Notes: generated by a model not told the origin, from the letters alone. Counted from the first letter of the stretch, positions 24,252 to 36,998 are shown. The stretch: DNA of 64,000 nt from Epiperipatus broadwayi (GCA_028023455.1 JAQFVV010006428.1:603501-667500), one strand, 5' to 3'. Numbers and translations are program-made.

Positions 24252-25307
24252 AGAAGGATAAAAACTTTACTTTCCTTCAATGATCAATGAATAACTATAA
24301 GCTTTCTAAAGCATAGGCCTCCAAAGTGTAATCTTTCCCTTAAATAAGTCACTCCCTTTCTTAAATTAAAACATGACTAGCAAATTTAATAAGTAAACCA
24401 ATTAATCTTACATACAACTTAGTTATAAAATATCCTTATATTAACACACATTCAAGAAAATAATTTCTTAACTTCTAAATGACAAACAAACACTTTCTAA
24501 CTGTTAATAATTCTCAATCTTTCTAAATTCGATTATATCTATTTCTCATAATCACAATTTTCTCTCTCTTTCATATAATAAGTAAACAATCTTTGTATCG
24601 ATGATCTAAGGTGATTAATCAAATAAAATAGTAAAAATGTTATACTTAGCCAGCATACAGTAAGCTGTTGCCTTCTTTAGAATTATTTTACAAGTAAAAA
24701 AAATCAATATTATTTAAATTTAATGCTACAATAATCAGAGAAGGTGGATTTTCCAAGGCACTGATTGGTTGTTTCTCATCTTCAACAAAAGGAAGCACTT
24801 GTCAATGACTTTAACAGGTCTATGTTCTTTGTTTACATTTTCAAAATGAGTATTTTTTGTATTTTTTGCATAAATTATTTTGGTACAATATGCTGAAAAT
24901 ATAATTATTTTAGAAGAATAGTTAAAATTTAAGTAAAAATTCTTTACTTTTACAAGAAAGTAAATTGAGAAAGATATCGTTGATGTACGTTGCATTTTCT
25001 AGTAGGTTACAAATGTTTGTTTTATGTTTTCTGCTATAGAATATATTTAGAATTATAAATAGAAATTTAGTTTTGAAAAAAAACTTTCATTCACTTTCAT
25101 AATCTGACAAATTATTAATTTGCTTTTAACAAACAAAACTAAAATGAATATAATATTCAAAGATGAATATACTTTTACTGCTGATTCTGTAATTCACCAA
25201 TCAAAAGTTTAGAACTTTAATTCACTAGGACAATGGAAATTAGTACCAGTTTAAAAAAATAATGCTCCTTCTAGTAGTAAATCTTTTTGTTTATAAAACT
25301 TACATTC
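24252..25307. other. No gene seen
   Basis: AT-rich intronic sequence. The minus-strand frame at 24735-24995 has no motif. No repeat shared with other parts of the window was recognised. Confidence 0.45.
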
Positions 25308-25789
25308 ATAGGAAAAGTAATAAGAATGCAAATTGGCATTCAAATATAAATATAAAGTATTAAGTAAATACAATACATTCTAGAATTCATAGAGCAGTAA
25401 ATATAAAGAATATTATGTTAGAAAAATAGATTTTATTAAAGAATTTATAAATAATGATTATCCAAATAAATTTATAAATGATAATATGAGATTAATAGAA
25501 AATAAGATAGAATATATAAATAAGAATAAAGAATAAAGAAATATTAATAAAGTTAATTACATAGGTATAAAGACAACAAATATTTTTGTAGTTAAAAATT
25601 TAAAATAAAGTTATAGATAAAATTAATAAAAAAATTAGTAATGTATTAAAACATAAGGTTGTTAATAAAAAGAGAAAATAGTATGATTAGTATTTTAGAA
25701 AATAAATATATTAGTATTTATAATACAAATTCAGATAATAAATTAAATGGAATATATGAGATTAATTGTAAAAGTGTCAAATTAGTAAT

Positions 25790-25804
25790 TTAAAAGTAAA
25801 TTAT
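25790..25804. repeat. 15-bp target-site duplication (left)
   Basis: TTAAAAGTAAATTAT, identical to 26124-26138. The uninterrupted Penelope copy has this stretch once (about 31150-31165, diverged). Confidence 0.88.
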
Positions 25805-26123
25805 TAAAACAGGCAAAATTCACTATATATATTTTGCCACACACAGCAAAAGATGGTTGCTGGAGGGTTGCATTAGATCCTAAGATCTAGGTGCAGTGCT
25901 CTCAGATCCAAGGCTCCTCACTCATAAAGGCTATAAGCCAGAAACTAGTCTGGGGATGTTGGATGAGTGGCACTAGATGGGGATTTTATTCACAGCCTTC
26001 TGGCATCCATTGATTACTCTGGCTTGCTGTATGTGGCAATATATATATATATATAGTGAGTTTTGCCTTTTTTAACAACAGTTATACACAAGCATAAGAG
26101 GTGGTCATGTGATGTTTATTGGC
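25805..26123 (+). mobile_element. Dispersed repeat family A, copy 2, inserted in Penelope copy 1
   Basis: This is a 319-bp insertion flanked by a perfect 15-bp duplication. Its interior has inverted sequences AGGCAAAATTCACTATATAT (25811) and ATATATATAGTGAGTTTTGCC (26048-26068). The middle (25850-26030) matches the copies at 4085-4290 and 55850-56040. A duplication this long fits target-primed reverse transcription better than DNA transposition, despite the inverted sequences. Confidence 0.8.
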
Positions 26124-26138
26124 TTAAAAGTAAATTAT
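26124..26138. repeat. 15-bp target-site duplication (right)
   Basis: TTAAAAGTAAATTAT, the partner of 25790-25804. Confidence 0.88.
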
Positions 26139-27086
26139 GTCAGAGAAACAAAAAAAAATCAATATATAGAAGACTATTACATTATAAACATGATAAAAAA
26201 TTCATGGATTTATTGACATAAATTAGAAACAGAGCATGAGTTAGAAAAGTATTGTATAAGTTAAATACAATTCACAGGTAATAAAAGGGATAGAAAAATA
26301 AGAGTTATTTATATTAATAATATTAAGCCAGTTTTAAATAGAGTTTTTTTGGGCCAGAAAAAATTTTTGATGTAAAATAAAAATATATAAAAAATTAAAA
26401 GATTTGGTTATATAAAAAATAAAAAGAGGAAGCTGCTAATAATATAAATGTAAAATTTAAAGAGGGAGTTACTAAAAGTATAACTGTAAATTTTAAAATG
26501 AAAGGCGGGTAAAATATTTTTAAAATAATATTATAGATTAAAGTAAATTATAAATTATTGACAGAATATATTATAAATATTGATTGTCATAAAATGAATA
26601 ATAATAATAATAATGTAAAGTATAAAAAAAATTAAGTTAGAGTTAAATATTAAAAAGGGTAATAAGAGTAAAATAAAAAATAAAAATAGAATATGTATGA
26701 TTATAGGAGATTTTTAATTGATAAATATAGAATGTAAAAAGGATAAAATATGTAATATATAATAATAATTAAAAGGTAATAACTAAAAGATGATTATAAG
26801 ATGTAAATATAGAATGTAAAATATGTTAATGTACATTTATATTTATATATTTATACTATGTTATAGTTCTGAAAAGATTCCTCAGGCAATCAAAACTGTC
26901 AAAAAGAGTGGTAATTAATAAAACATTGTTTAATGGTACTAAAGTTCCTAGATGATTAATATTATGTTATACGCATTTGGCAATAGAGTAAGAAAGATTA
27001 ATTATTATACTTCTTGAAAAAGATAAAGAATACTGGAAATATAGCTTGATTAAAAACAAAGAAACATTGATATATATATAAATATG

Positions 27087-27449
27087 CAAACCATTATACA
27101 ATTACAAATATCTAGTAACGCCTTCTGTTTAAAGTTCTATATCTCAATAATAGCAAACCATAAAATGATACCACTTTACGGTTGTATGCTAAACGATGTT
27201 AAATATTGAAATACAGACCTACTCAAACACAGAGCATGAAATTTTTAAATAAGCAAACGATCTTAAATGTTCCTAATAAACTAACAAGTTTACAAAGTTA
27301 TTAAAGACAAACTAAACATTAGATTTTAATCTTTAAACTCCTCCCAAACTATAAATGAAAAGTAAGTTACTATTAACACTAACTGAAATAATTATAGAAA
27401 ATATACAAACCCTTATACAATTACAAATAACCAGTAACGCCCTCTGTTA
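27087..27449. repeat. Direct-repeat pair of about 43 bp flanking 277 bp
   Basis: CAAACCATTATACAATTACAAA...AGTAACGCCTTCTGTT (27087-27129) returns at 27407-27449 with a few changes. The enclosed AT-rich sequence has no coding potential. It may be the ends of a small unrecognised element. Confidence 0.6.
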
Positions 27450-28265
27450 TATATATATTGTAACATTTTCCACATTTTTCTAGATCTGATAGATCGTCTT
27501 TTACACACTGTAAATTTAATGAAAGTTAATCAAGCTATGAATACAGAAAATGCAAATATTTCGTTCATATTTCTATAAAATATAGCTATATTTCCTGATT
27601 GATTGGCCTACCAATTATTTCGACTTATGCTAATGGCTGAATCAGCCTTTTATTTATTTTAATGAGGGTGCTAGGATTCATACAAGAATCCTGTGAAATC
27701 TGTCACATTGCACATCGTAAATAAAAAAGAAAATGATTTTAAAAGAATTGGTGTCATATTTTACCATAACTAAGGTTATTTTCTAGATATTATTATTCCT
27801 GGAGCTTAGTCAACAAATATTGGCAAAGGTAAATTATACTTTCAAATCTTAATAAACAAATATTAATAAATTTAATAATAATCATCAATAACGTACAATG
27901 AAAAGTTGATATTAGAAATAAATATTTTATTCTAACAAATTAAAAGATTTGAAGATAAATTACTAATTAATTGGAAAGCACACATACTAATTCAGATATA
28001 ATTCAATTAATTAAACAGTTTATATTCCATTTAGATTTCTTAGTTAAACAAAAGTCTCTTGAATAATAAATTTAATGTCTCTATCAGGATTCTATTATAA
28101 GATTATTGGAAAATGTCTTGCAAATGCTTCATTTTGTCACAATCAAAAATAGTTAATCTTAATTTACCAGTAAGTTTAGCGAGTTCACAAAGATTGTAGA
28201 TTACTATGCAGTTTTTTTGTGGGAGAATGATTTTGGCCATCTGTTATAAGTTGATCTCGGTCTAT
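27450..28265. other. No gene seen
   Basis: AT-rich intronic sequence without shared repeats or open frames. Confidence 0.4.
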
Positions 28266-28590
28266 CTCAATGGTTAGTCATGAAAGCTTTTCTGGTGTCC
28301 AGCTTCAGGAACGATATCAGCAAAAGCCTCGGTCCACTCCAACATGCAGAATTATTTCAGGGTAGAGTGGTCCTGGATATATTTTCGTTATCCAGGACCA
28401 ACCAAAGGAAAAACAGACAAGACCCTGATAAAACTGGTCTCTTCTTTTTTATACTCAAGGTCCAGTTTTCAGACTTCTGCAGATGTTATTTTTATCATGG
28501 TGCTTAGGTTTATAATCTTGTACATTCTTTATGAAATTTACATTACAAAGTCTTTATTTTTTAGCATAATTCTGCCATCTTTAATTACCT
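28266..28590. other. Unrecognised less AT-rich segment
   Basis: Two overlapping + frames of 75 and 82 codons (28280-28507 and 28344-28592) are open, but neither shows a motif or a family match I know. A local inverted pair (GTGGTCCTGGATATA and CGTTATCCAGGACCA, about 28368-28405) could form a hairpin. It may belong to the 5' region of the Penelope copy that follows, but this is a guess. Confidence 0.3.
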
Positions 28591-28810
28591 AAAAATATTT
28601 TTCTAATTGTAATCTTTTTACTTTTTGTAATTATTTTAATTTTCTAATCTTAATCTTTTTACTTTTGAAATTCGTTTAATTTATCTGCATGTCATTTATT
28701 CTTTCCAATTTTAACTTTTATTATTTTAATTATATAAAAAAAATATGAACGGAAACGTAACTTTCATTGTATGTTTTAAAAAAATTACACAAACAAAAAG
28801 AAAAATTTAA

Positions 28811-29533
28811 TTGCGTCTTTTTAATAAGAATGCTAAATTTACTTTTTCTTTTAGCTTTTACCCAAATGCCAATATATTTGTACTATATATAAATGAACAG
28901 TACTATATATATATGAGTGGATGCATGGAGCATATAAATAACATTAATAATTTGATAGACTATGTTAATGAGAAGGAAGGTAAAGAAGCAGTGGAGTATT
29001 TAATTAAAAGATGGACATTGGTGATTAAATTAACTAATATTAACAATAATATGGAATTTTTAAAAGAATGTAGAAGATTAGGTATAATACTAAAATTTAT
29101 AAGGATTAATAATTATAGAAAAATGTTGAGAAGATAAATCAAATTTATAAAAGAATTAGAAAAGAGATTAATAAATGTGTTCATTAATAATAGTTATGGT
29201 ATAAAACAAAAGTTATATATAATTATTTTAAGTATTTAATCAATATCGACAAGGAAAATAATTAAGAAAGAAGAAAGAATTTTTAGAGAATTATATAGGT
29301 TAAAGAAGCTATTGATTAATAAAAATATGGAGACTAGACATAACAAGAAGCTAAGGAGGTTAAAAGAAGAAAAAGTATTAAAGAAAGATGAGAAGAAATG
29401 GAATTATTATAAGGATAAAATTTATAATATGGCATGTATAGAATTGATAGAAAAAGAAACTTTAAGTAAAGGGATTGAATATGTGCCATATGGATATAAT
29501 GGGAATAGTGATATAATAGGATTGAGAACTTAA
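28811..29533 (+). pseudogene. Penelope-like N-terminal region, broken
   Basis: Two open pieces (28811-29137 and 29312-29533) have Lys/Asn-rich sequence with LIKRWTLVIKL and MEFLKECRRLGIILKF, resembling the Lys/Leu-rich region before the polymerase of Penelope elements. This is an assignment by position more than by motif. Stops separate the pieces. Confidence 0.5.
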
Positions 29534-29739
29534 AGAGAAAATAGCACAGAAGTATGTAGAAGAGGATACCAAAAACTATTATTGCCAGAATATATATATA
29601 ATAAAATTGTCAATAATAAAGATAAAGTTTGGATGGAAGAATATAATAATGAAGTAGAAAATATGTTTCGAAGAAACATAAAAATAAAGGAATTACTAAG
29701 GTTGATATTGTTAAAATAAAGGAAATTAAAAAAATAAAG

Positions 29740-30641
29740 AATAAGTATAAGGATAAAATAGATTTTATAAAGTCGGATAAAGAGAATAAATTGGTAATGA
29801 TAAATAAAGATGATTATACAGAAACAATGAATAATATGCTGAAAGATAATACATTTGGGATAATTAAAAAAGATGACACTTGTTTGTTGAATATAAGAGT
29901 GTATATAATAATAAGAGACTTTTATAAAAAGGTATAATTGATTATAATAGACTTGATTATTTAGGGGTAAAAGATTGTATAGCAGCTAAAATTTATTGAG
30001 CACCTAAAATTTTTAAAGAAGGTGTACCATTAAGATCAGTTATTAATAATAGTGGTTCATATTATAATAATATATCTAAATTTTGGAAAATAATGTTTTA
30101 AAGTAACATATTGATACTGCCTCTAAATCATATATAAAAAAATAATAAAGCCTTAATAAGTGATATTAAAAATATAATAAATAAATATAATACTTATAAT
30201 TTGATAATAGTTAAAATGGATGTTATATCAATGTATACAAATATTAATGTGGAGAAAGCAATAGCTATAATAATTAATAGATATAAAAAGGTATATCTAT
30301 AAAACAAGATTATAAAATTATGTTGTAAAGAAATAACATTTCAATTTAATGCTAGATTTTATAAACAAATGAAGATTTGCTAATAGGAGGAGCATTAAAT
30401 GGAGTATTAAGTAATGTTTATATAAAAAAATTGGAGAAATTAATGTTAGTTAATAATAATGCTCCAAGCTTTATTAAGATATGTAGATGGTTATTTGTTG
30501 ATATTTAATAAAACACAAAAACTGATAGATTTATTTATAAAGGATGTTAATAACATGGATAGAAATATTAAATTTATTTTAGAAAGTGAAGATAATAATA
30601 TAGTAACATATTTAGATATAAAATTGGTAAAGTCATATTAA
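29740..30641 (+). pseudogene. Penelope-like reverse transcriptase, broken, YVDG active site
   Basis: Motifs in order: NKLVMINKDDYTETMNNML (29790-29845; the K-x-V-x-MNK-x-DY block); EGVPLRSVINNSGSYYNNIS (30010-30080; the VPLRPIVSS block); VKMDVISMYTNINVEKA (30210-30265; the DV-x-S-x-(F/Y)TNI block); GGALNGVLSNVYI (30385-30425; the GSP-x-S block with Gly-Ser changed); RYVDGYLLIF (30477-30506), where the usual second Asp of YxDD is Gly; and IKFILESEDNNIVTYLDIKL (30570-30635). The changed catalytic pair and many stops mean it cannot be active as it stands. Confidence 0.82.
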
Positions 30642-31129
30642 GAAGGGAAATTATGGATTGAAACATCAATTCATAAGAAAAGTAATGTAGATAATGATAT
30701 AACTAATTGGCATTCAAATATAAATGTAAAGTAAATAAAATATATTCTAGAATTCATAGAGCCGTAAACTATTGCTTAAGTAAAGAAGATGATATTAAAC
30801 AAATAGATTTAATTAAATAAGAATTTATAAATAATGATTATCCAAATAAATTTATAAATGATAACATTACATTAATATAAAATTAGATAAAATATATAAA
30901 TAATCATAAAGAATAAAAAAGTAATTATATAGGTATAAAGACAAGGAATAATTATGCAATTAAAAATTAAAATAAAGTTATGGATAAAATTAATAAAAAA
31001 TTAGTAATGTATTAAATGTTAAGGTAATTAATAAAAAGAGAAAACATATGATTAGTATTTTAGAAAATAAGTATATTAGTATTTATAATAAAAAATCATA
31101 TAGTGAATTAAATGAAATGTACAAGATTA

Positions 31130-31400
31130 ATTGTAAAAACTGTCAAATTAATAATTGAAATGTAAATTATGTAGGAGAAACAAAACATTCAATATATAAA
31201 AGACAATTACAGCATATATATGATAAAGATTCACCAATATATTTACATAAATTAAAAACAGAGTATGAGTTTGAAAAGGGTTGTATAAGGGTGATACAAT
31301 TTACAGATAATAAAAGAGATATCAAAATAAAAGTTGCTATTTATTCTAATAATATTAAGCCAGATTTAAATAGGGATTTGGGCCTGAAATTTTTTTTGAT
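31130..31400 (+). pseudogene. GIY-YIG endonuclease of Penelope copy 2
   Basis: CKNCQINN, a stop, then NVNYVGETKHSIYKRQLQH, which is the YIGET-x-R-x-L...R...H signature of the Penelope GIY-YIG domain. The family's conserved Cys pair lies before it and a conserved tail (NIKPDLNRDLG) after it. An in-frame stop separates the Cys pair from the core. Confidence 0.78.
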
Positions 31401-31742
31401 ATAAATACAAATACATAAAAATTTAAAGATTTAGTTATATAAAAATATGAAGGGAGAGCTTCTAATAATGTAAATGTAAAATTTAAAGAGGGAGATGCTA
31501 AAGTATAACTGTATATTTTAAATTTTGAATTTAGCTGTTGAATTTTGAAAATATAAATGAAAGGTGAGTAAAATATATTAAAAATAATAATATTATAGAT
31601 TAAAATAAATTATTGATGGAATAAATTATAAATATTGATTCTTAATAAAATGAATAATAATAATGTAAAGTATAAAAGATATTAAGTTAAAGTTAAATAT
31701 TAAAAAGAGTATTAATAACAAAATAAAAAAAATAGAATATAT

Positions 31743-33860
31743 TGTAACGATATATAGATATGTCGTTACATTAATTTAAAAGAAAAACAAAGTTCGCAAA
31801 TAAAAATATTAAAAATCTATAAAAAAACTAGACGCTAAAATTAAAATGTTGTTAAATATCTATATTCGCACAGATGCTAAACTTTAAAAATATTTTTTTT
31901 ATATATATAAATAAAAAAAGGTATTTGAACGTATTTTTTTTTTTTTGATAAAAAAAATACAAGAGTTAAATATTAAAATATTTAATATAAGTTAAAATAA
32001 AAACAGGTATTAATTAATTCCTGTAATCTATAAATGGAAATGATTGTTTATTATTTGAAAAACAAGCTAGCCCTCAAGGCTCTTATGTAATTAAAGGGTC
32101 AGATGGAAATTAGATAAGAGAAATTAGCTGGACCAATGGAAGCACCAAGCCTTGGCTCAGACCCTAATGAAAGTGATGGATTGGTGACGTTTTGTTGTTT
32201 GAATCCGTGTGGATAATATAAAAAGGAGAAATATTGAGTATTGGGCAGTTCCAGCTGTTTGTTGTGAGAGATGGGGTAGGACGCACATACCTCACTCTCT
32301 CTCTATTTTTAAAAATGAACTGATTGAGATACCGAAAGGAACCAGCTAATGCCTCCTCCAGAACATTATCTTCTAAATGAGAAGTCACGGGAATATAAAA
32401 CAAGAACCTGGACTCTGCTACTGTAAGCTATCGACAATGAACTTAAAATTTTTTTTTAAATAATTAAGAACTTTAGTGAAAGCAATTTAAATGTTAAAAT
32501 GGAATTTCTATTTGACCTTTAAGTTTAAAATCAATTGATGTTTAATTTTATATGTTTGTTATTGATAAAAAAATCATTTCCATTTATTCTAATTGTATAA
32601 ATTATTTATTGTTTAAATTTTAAATGTATGAATTTTAAGTTGTTTATAGACGCTTGCATGGATTCGTTTGCGGTTAATTATATTTTGGTTTTCATATTTG
32701 ATCAAAATATATAGACATTCGATAAATAATGATACCTTACGGTGAGTATCTAAAATGTATTTATTCGGATGTCTTTTAAGTTATTGGTGACAATGCAAGT
32801 ATCTCATGGTGAATACTATTGGGTTACTTATAAGTTTCCCTCTGTGATTGTCAGTATCAATAATTTTGTATTTTGATCGTTTATGCTTATTTTGAAATGT
32901 TTTTGACCATGGAATCTATGTAATCGATCTATACCCAACATTTTAAAACAAATTGTATAAAAGTTATCTGTGCGAACATATCTAAATGATAAATTTAAGT
33001 CGGGCATGAATGGCTATATAGTTTTGTAAGGTTATATTAAGGGAGGGTAATCTTAGGTTATTTGTTTCGTGGTTGAATTGGCTCAATGGTTTTGATATAT
33101 TTATGTAGGTAGTAAATGTAGCAGGAGATCCGCCACGTGCAGGATTACATATATACGCCGCACACCCTCTGTTGCCTATGGAATTGGATAGTAAGATGCA
33201 AGACGCAATCCATTCCTATGGAGTTTTATGTTTATTGTTCTACTCGCCATCAGAAGTAGCATTCCTGGTGGTGGAGAGCAACAATGTCTTCTCACTATAC
33301 TGTTCAGATGTGCATTCCTGACAGTATAGTCTATTTAGTGCCGTTGTATTTTCATGCTACATTGAATACATAAGTGTATCGGATGGTTGGCATCAGTTTG
33401 ACTTTGAATTTTTAGCCTAGGGTTAAATAAGGGAAGAATATTGTCTTTTCAAATGCAGATCTATGTAGCCTATTCATACCCGACCCTCTAAATAAAATAT
33501 TAAACATTATAGCAAGCTATTTTAAATGTAAAATTAAAAGTTACTATAAAAATCTAAATGTTAAACTTATTCCTCGGGTTTAGAATGATTTTATATGTGC
33601 ATAAATAAATATTTTTCTGTGTTAATTTCTGGCAGTGGCTTTTATTATTTTTTTATGTTTATATCTAAATTTATAGATTTTTATCTCTGCGTCTCCACTG
33701 AGCTAGTGACAATGGGCTAACGATCTAAATATGTAAATAAAGTGGAATCCTAACAGCGCGTATCTGCCTACTTTATAAATTTTTCTAGGCTCAAATGCCT
33801 AGATGGCGCCCTTGGTAGTGCGGTGTGATGCGATCTCCCACTTCGTTTGGATCGTTATAA
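31743..33860 (+). mobile_element. Solo LTR, 2.1 kb, inserted in Penelope copy 2
   Basis: The segment begins TGTAACGATATATAGATATG, which also folds on itself with GTCGTTACA, and ends GGATCGTTATA. The ends are thus imperfect inverted repeats, as in LTRs. ATAT sequence flanks both sides. Removing the segment restores the Penelope tail seen in copy 1. It is less AT-rich than its host sequence and has no gag or pol frames. A promoter-like cluster sits at 32133-32226. Confidence 0.7.
32133..32226 (+). promoter_or_regulatory. LTR promoter-like cluster: CCAAT, TGACGT, TATAAAAA
   Basis: CCAAT at 32133-32137, a CRE-like TGACGT at 32185-32190 and TATAAAAAGG at 32217-32226 are in normal order and spacing for an RNA polymerase II core promoter on the + strand. 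Transcription would be expected to start near 32245-32255. Activity is inferred from motifs only. Confidence 0.5.
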
Positions 33861-34109
33861 TATATATGATTATATGAGATATTAATGATAAATATAGAAT
33901 GTAAAAAGCATAAAATATATAATAATATTTAAAAGGTACTAATTAAATGGTGATTATAAGATTGTATATCTAAAATGTAAATATATGTTCATGTATATTT
34001 ATATATTTGTATTATGTTATTGTTCTGAAGAATATTGCTGAGGCAATCAAAACTATCAAAAAAGGTGGCAATTAAAGCATTATGAAACAGTATTAAAGTG
34101 CATAGATGA

Positions 34110-34150
<41 letters not shown>

Positions 34151-34195
34151 CAATACAATAAGAAAAAATAGTTATTATACTTCTTGAAATAAGAC

Positions 34196-35094
34196 ATCAA
34201 GGTAATGTATATCAAATAACTTAAGAAGTGAGAACTAATGATAAGCTCAAAGTTAAATCTATTAATAAATAACTTAATTTCTCATGGTTCATAGAATTTG
34301 AAATGTCACTACTTTCACAAGATATATCTGGATTAGTAAAAGGGATTTTATTAATATCCAAATGTAGAAAACAAAGATGACTCATAATACAAAAATGGAA
34401 TTAATAGAGAATATTCAACTACTTCACTGGCAATAATAAAAGTAAACTTCAAATTTTACGATGAGCCAATAAATTGCTAATAATTTATAAACTAATTTAG
34501 ATTTGTCCATAATAAATAATATGATCATGTTCAGTGAATGGTAATATAAGATAATTTAGTAAAAGTTTATTTCTCAAAACAAAATATTTAAACTTTAAGA
34601 CATTATTCGAAGATAAAGTATGTACATAGAATTAACAATGTTTTGGGCAATAAATAGCAAAATTTTGTGAACTCTAAATATAAGAGCTTGGCAAAACATA
34701 TTTCTAATATGCTAAATATATAATAACACCATTCATATTAAGTGATGATGATGTTGGTAGCAATAACAATAATGTGTGGAATAAGGCTACAGACAACTGA
34801 ATACATTTTTAAAAACAAAATTTTATTTACATTATTTATATATTTCATAAATCAACAACAATAATATATATATATATATATTTGACCAACATATTGACAG
34901 AAAATATGTGGAACAAGATTTAATTAACATATTTAAATATTAACAAAGAAATGTCCCTTTGATCTGAGTAAAGTTATAATACATTATCATCCTGTATTTA
35001 ATTATTACTATGTCTATTGTTTAAATTAAATTTATTTTAACCCATTACATATTTTTATATTTTATTTATCAAGCATAGTTTTATGAAACCTATT
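34196..35094. other. No gene seen
   Basis: AT-rich intronic sequence with short (AT)n runs near 34868. No shared repeat was recognised. Confidence 0.4.
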
Positions 35095-35303
35095 TAGTAA
35101 TATATAGGGTATATGAGCACAGACTTTCACACAAGTCACCCCTCTCCACACTATCTCATAACACTGATGCACTTGAACATATATATGTTGAAAAGATAAA
35201 TAATCACCAATATACATATTTCATGCTAAACCAGCAATCATCAGTTGGTCCAGATTACCATCTCCACACATATTCCACAAGTGATCAGATATATATATAT
35301 ATA
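35095..35303 (-). mobile_element. SINE family B, left half of a split copy
   Basis: Matches 61785-61980 block by block (GACTTTCACACAA, CTGAAAAGATAAATAATCACC, CAATCATCAGTTGGTCCAGATTA). It stops in the AT run at about 35300. The next part of the same repeat is found at 42075, so 6.77 kb has been inserted between. Confidence 0.75.
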
Positions 35304-36998
35304 ATAACAGGGCTGGGTTCAAACCCTGTTCTAAGGTAGAGTATGATATAAGCGAGCATATATATACTCGATCAAAAATGATATTAAGTTAGATTATTTT
35401 TTTATATATGTGTGTGTATATATTTTAAACAGGTAAATGAAAATAGATTGAAACATAAAAGGGAGTGGGGTTATATGCTTTGTGCTCTTGTATTTTGTTT
35501 AGAAGCACGTGTATTTATATTGCTGCACGGGTGAATAAGTGTAATAAATTCATAAAAGGAATAAAGTTATTTTAATTAAAAGAAAATTGATTCCAAGATG
35601 GACGATGAAAGACACAAATTCTAAAAAGATATATTAAATGAAAATAAAGAATCCAAAAATGTATAGATCGCTATCTCAGGATAAAAGCTATTTAAATTAG
35701 AAAGAAAATTCTATAAGTAAAAGACAATGAACGGACAAGTGTGGACTTCAAGGTGTAATTAAAATTCTTGAGCATCAAAAAAGAAAAGTTGCTGAAAGGT
35801 TTTCTATTTGCAAACAATGTGGTTTCATTAAAAAGAAGAAAAGAGAACAATAGTATTTTAATTAAGGAGTTTTGAAAGCCAAACTTTGAGAGACATTCCA
35901 GAACCATTACTGCCACGAGCAAGATCGCAGAAAGATCAGTTTAAAAATTATATATATATATTTGTCAGCCATGAATAGGCTAGGGTAAAAGGACAAAAAT
36001 GGACTGGGCTCTGCCAGCCATCCTGTAGAGGTATTTCAGTTGCTGTCCATATATGAACGAAGCCCTTTCTAAACTACAGGTAGAATGACATTCACCGAAT
36101 GCCACTGATTGTGCCTTACGGAATCAATGGAGGGCTACCAAAAATCACTTATTCACTATGTCACAACATCTAGCAAGTGAATATTACTATTCATCTGCAC
36201 CTGGATGAGAAAAATCAAGGTAATATGAGTAATTTTTTTTAAATGCCAGTCATCTCGTAAATAAAAACTTAATTTCAATAAAATAATAAAGTGCAAGGGC
36301 TAAAAGAAAACAAAGAAGTATTTGAACTATTGTCCAACGTAATTTTATAAATGAATAGACTGGATAATGATTTACTGCATTTACTTTGTATTCTATAATT
36401 TATAAGTTTTGTCATATTTATGAACCTATGCAGAGTATGTGTTTGCATGTGTGTTATTCAAATATTTGAGCACAAGCCAGTACATAATTATGGGATTTTG
36501 TTTTGCTTCTATTAATGAATATTAAATTTGTTTTAATTACCAGTGTGTGTGTTCAGTGTTTGACTTCTTTAAAACTTAGATCATATCATAAAGTTAGAGA
36601 GCAGTATTTAAAAACAAAAACGATATATTCAAGGAATCGTTTATGCGTTTACGTGCGCACTTGGTTTTTCCTCCACCTTTTTCCCATGGTCAACGACCAA
36701 AACCCCTGAGTGAGCTAGCCAGAGGTAGGAGCTCTGTTTATTAGAAATTGATGCTCTATCTCTCCCAGCATAATTCTTATTTACTTGTAGATAGGATTGG
36801 CACTTGGAGTCAACAACTGACATCCATAAATATGCTGGGCAAGTGATAAGAGTAACATGCAGAACTACTTATATATGTATGTTCGCATTATAATTTTCTT
36901 TTAAGAAAAAAAAAGGAAACTTAGATTTTAAATACGTAAATACGCGTATATCATATATATACGTGATTCACACAGGTATGTTAACGATTACAATATAT
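35304..36998 (+). mobile_element. LTR-like segment related to the gag-only element
   Basis: It starts TAACAGGGCTGGGTTCAAAC, then CCTGTT, nearly the same start as the LTR at 40028 (TGTAACAGGAACTGGGTTCA, then AACCCTGTTAC). The rest diverges. The position directly at the break in SINE family B suggests it is the true left edge of the composite insertion. No coding region was recognised; the minus frame at 35692-35922 has no motif. Confidence 0.5.

Larger units (their letters stand above)
25308..27030 (+). pseudogene. Penelope-like element copy 1 (3' part only)
   Basis: Matches the 3' end of the larger copy at 28811-34195, from GGCATTCAAATATAAATATA (like 30709) through a GIY-YIG-type segment (26124-26300; V-N-Y-V-R-E-T-K) to the shared tail CTGAGGCAATCAAAACT/CTTCTTGAAA. 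The polymerase region is absent, so it is 5'-truncated. It lies upstream of and in the same direction as the longer copy, an arrangement often seen for Penelope elements. It is interrupted at 25805-26123. Confidence 0.75.
28811..34195 (+). mobile_element. Penelope-like element copy 2, interrupted by a solo LTR
   Basis: The element runs from an N-terminal segment through reverse transcriptase and GIY-YIG endonuclease to a 3' tail shared with copy 1. The tail is split: copy 1 reads continuously AATAGAATATGTATGATTAT, while here the same sequence is separated by 31743-33860. The tail then continues to the common end GTTATTATACTTCTTGAAA (about 34170-34190). Confidence 0.8.

Noticed and set aside
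28280-28592. Two overlapping + frames as a small gene
   Set aside because: Neither has a recognisable motif, and overlap of two frames without codon bias is expected by chance in a less AT-rich patch.
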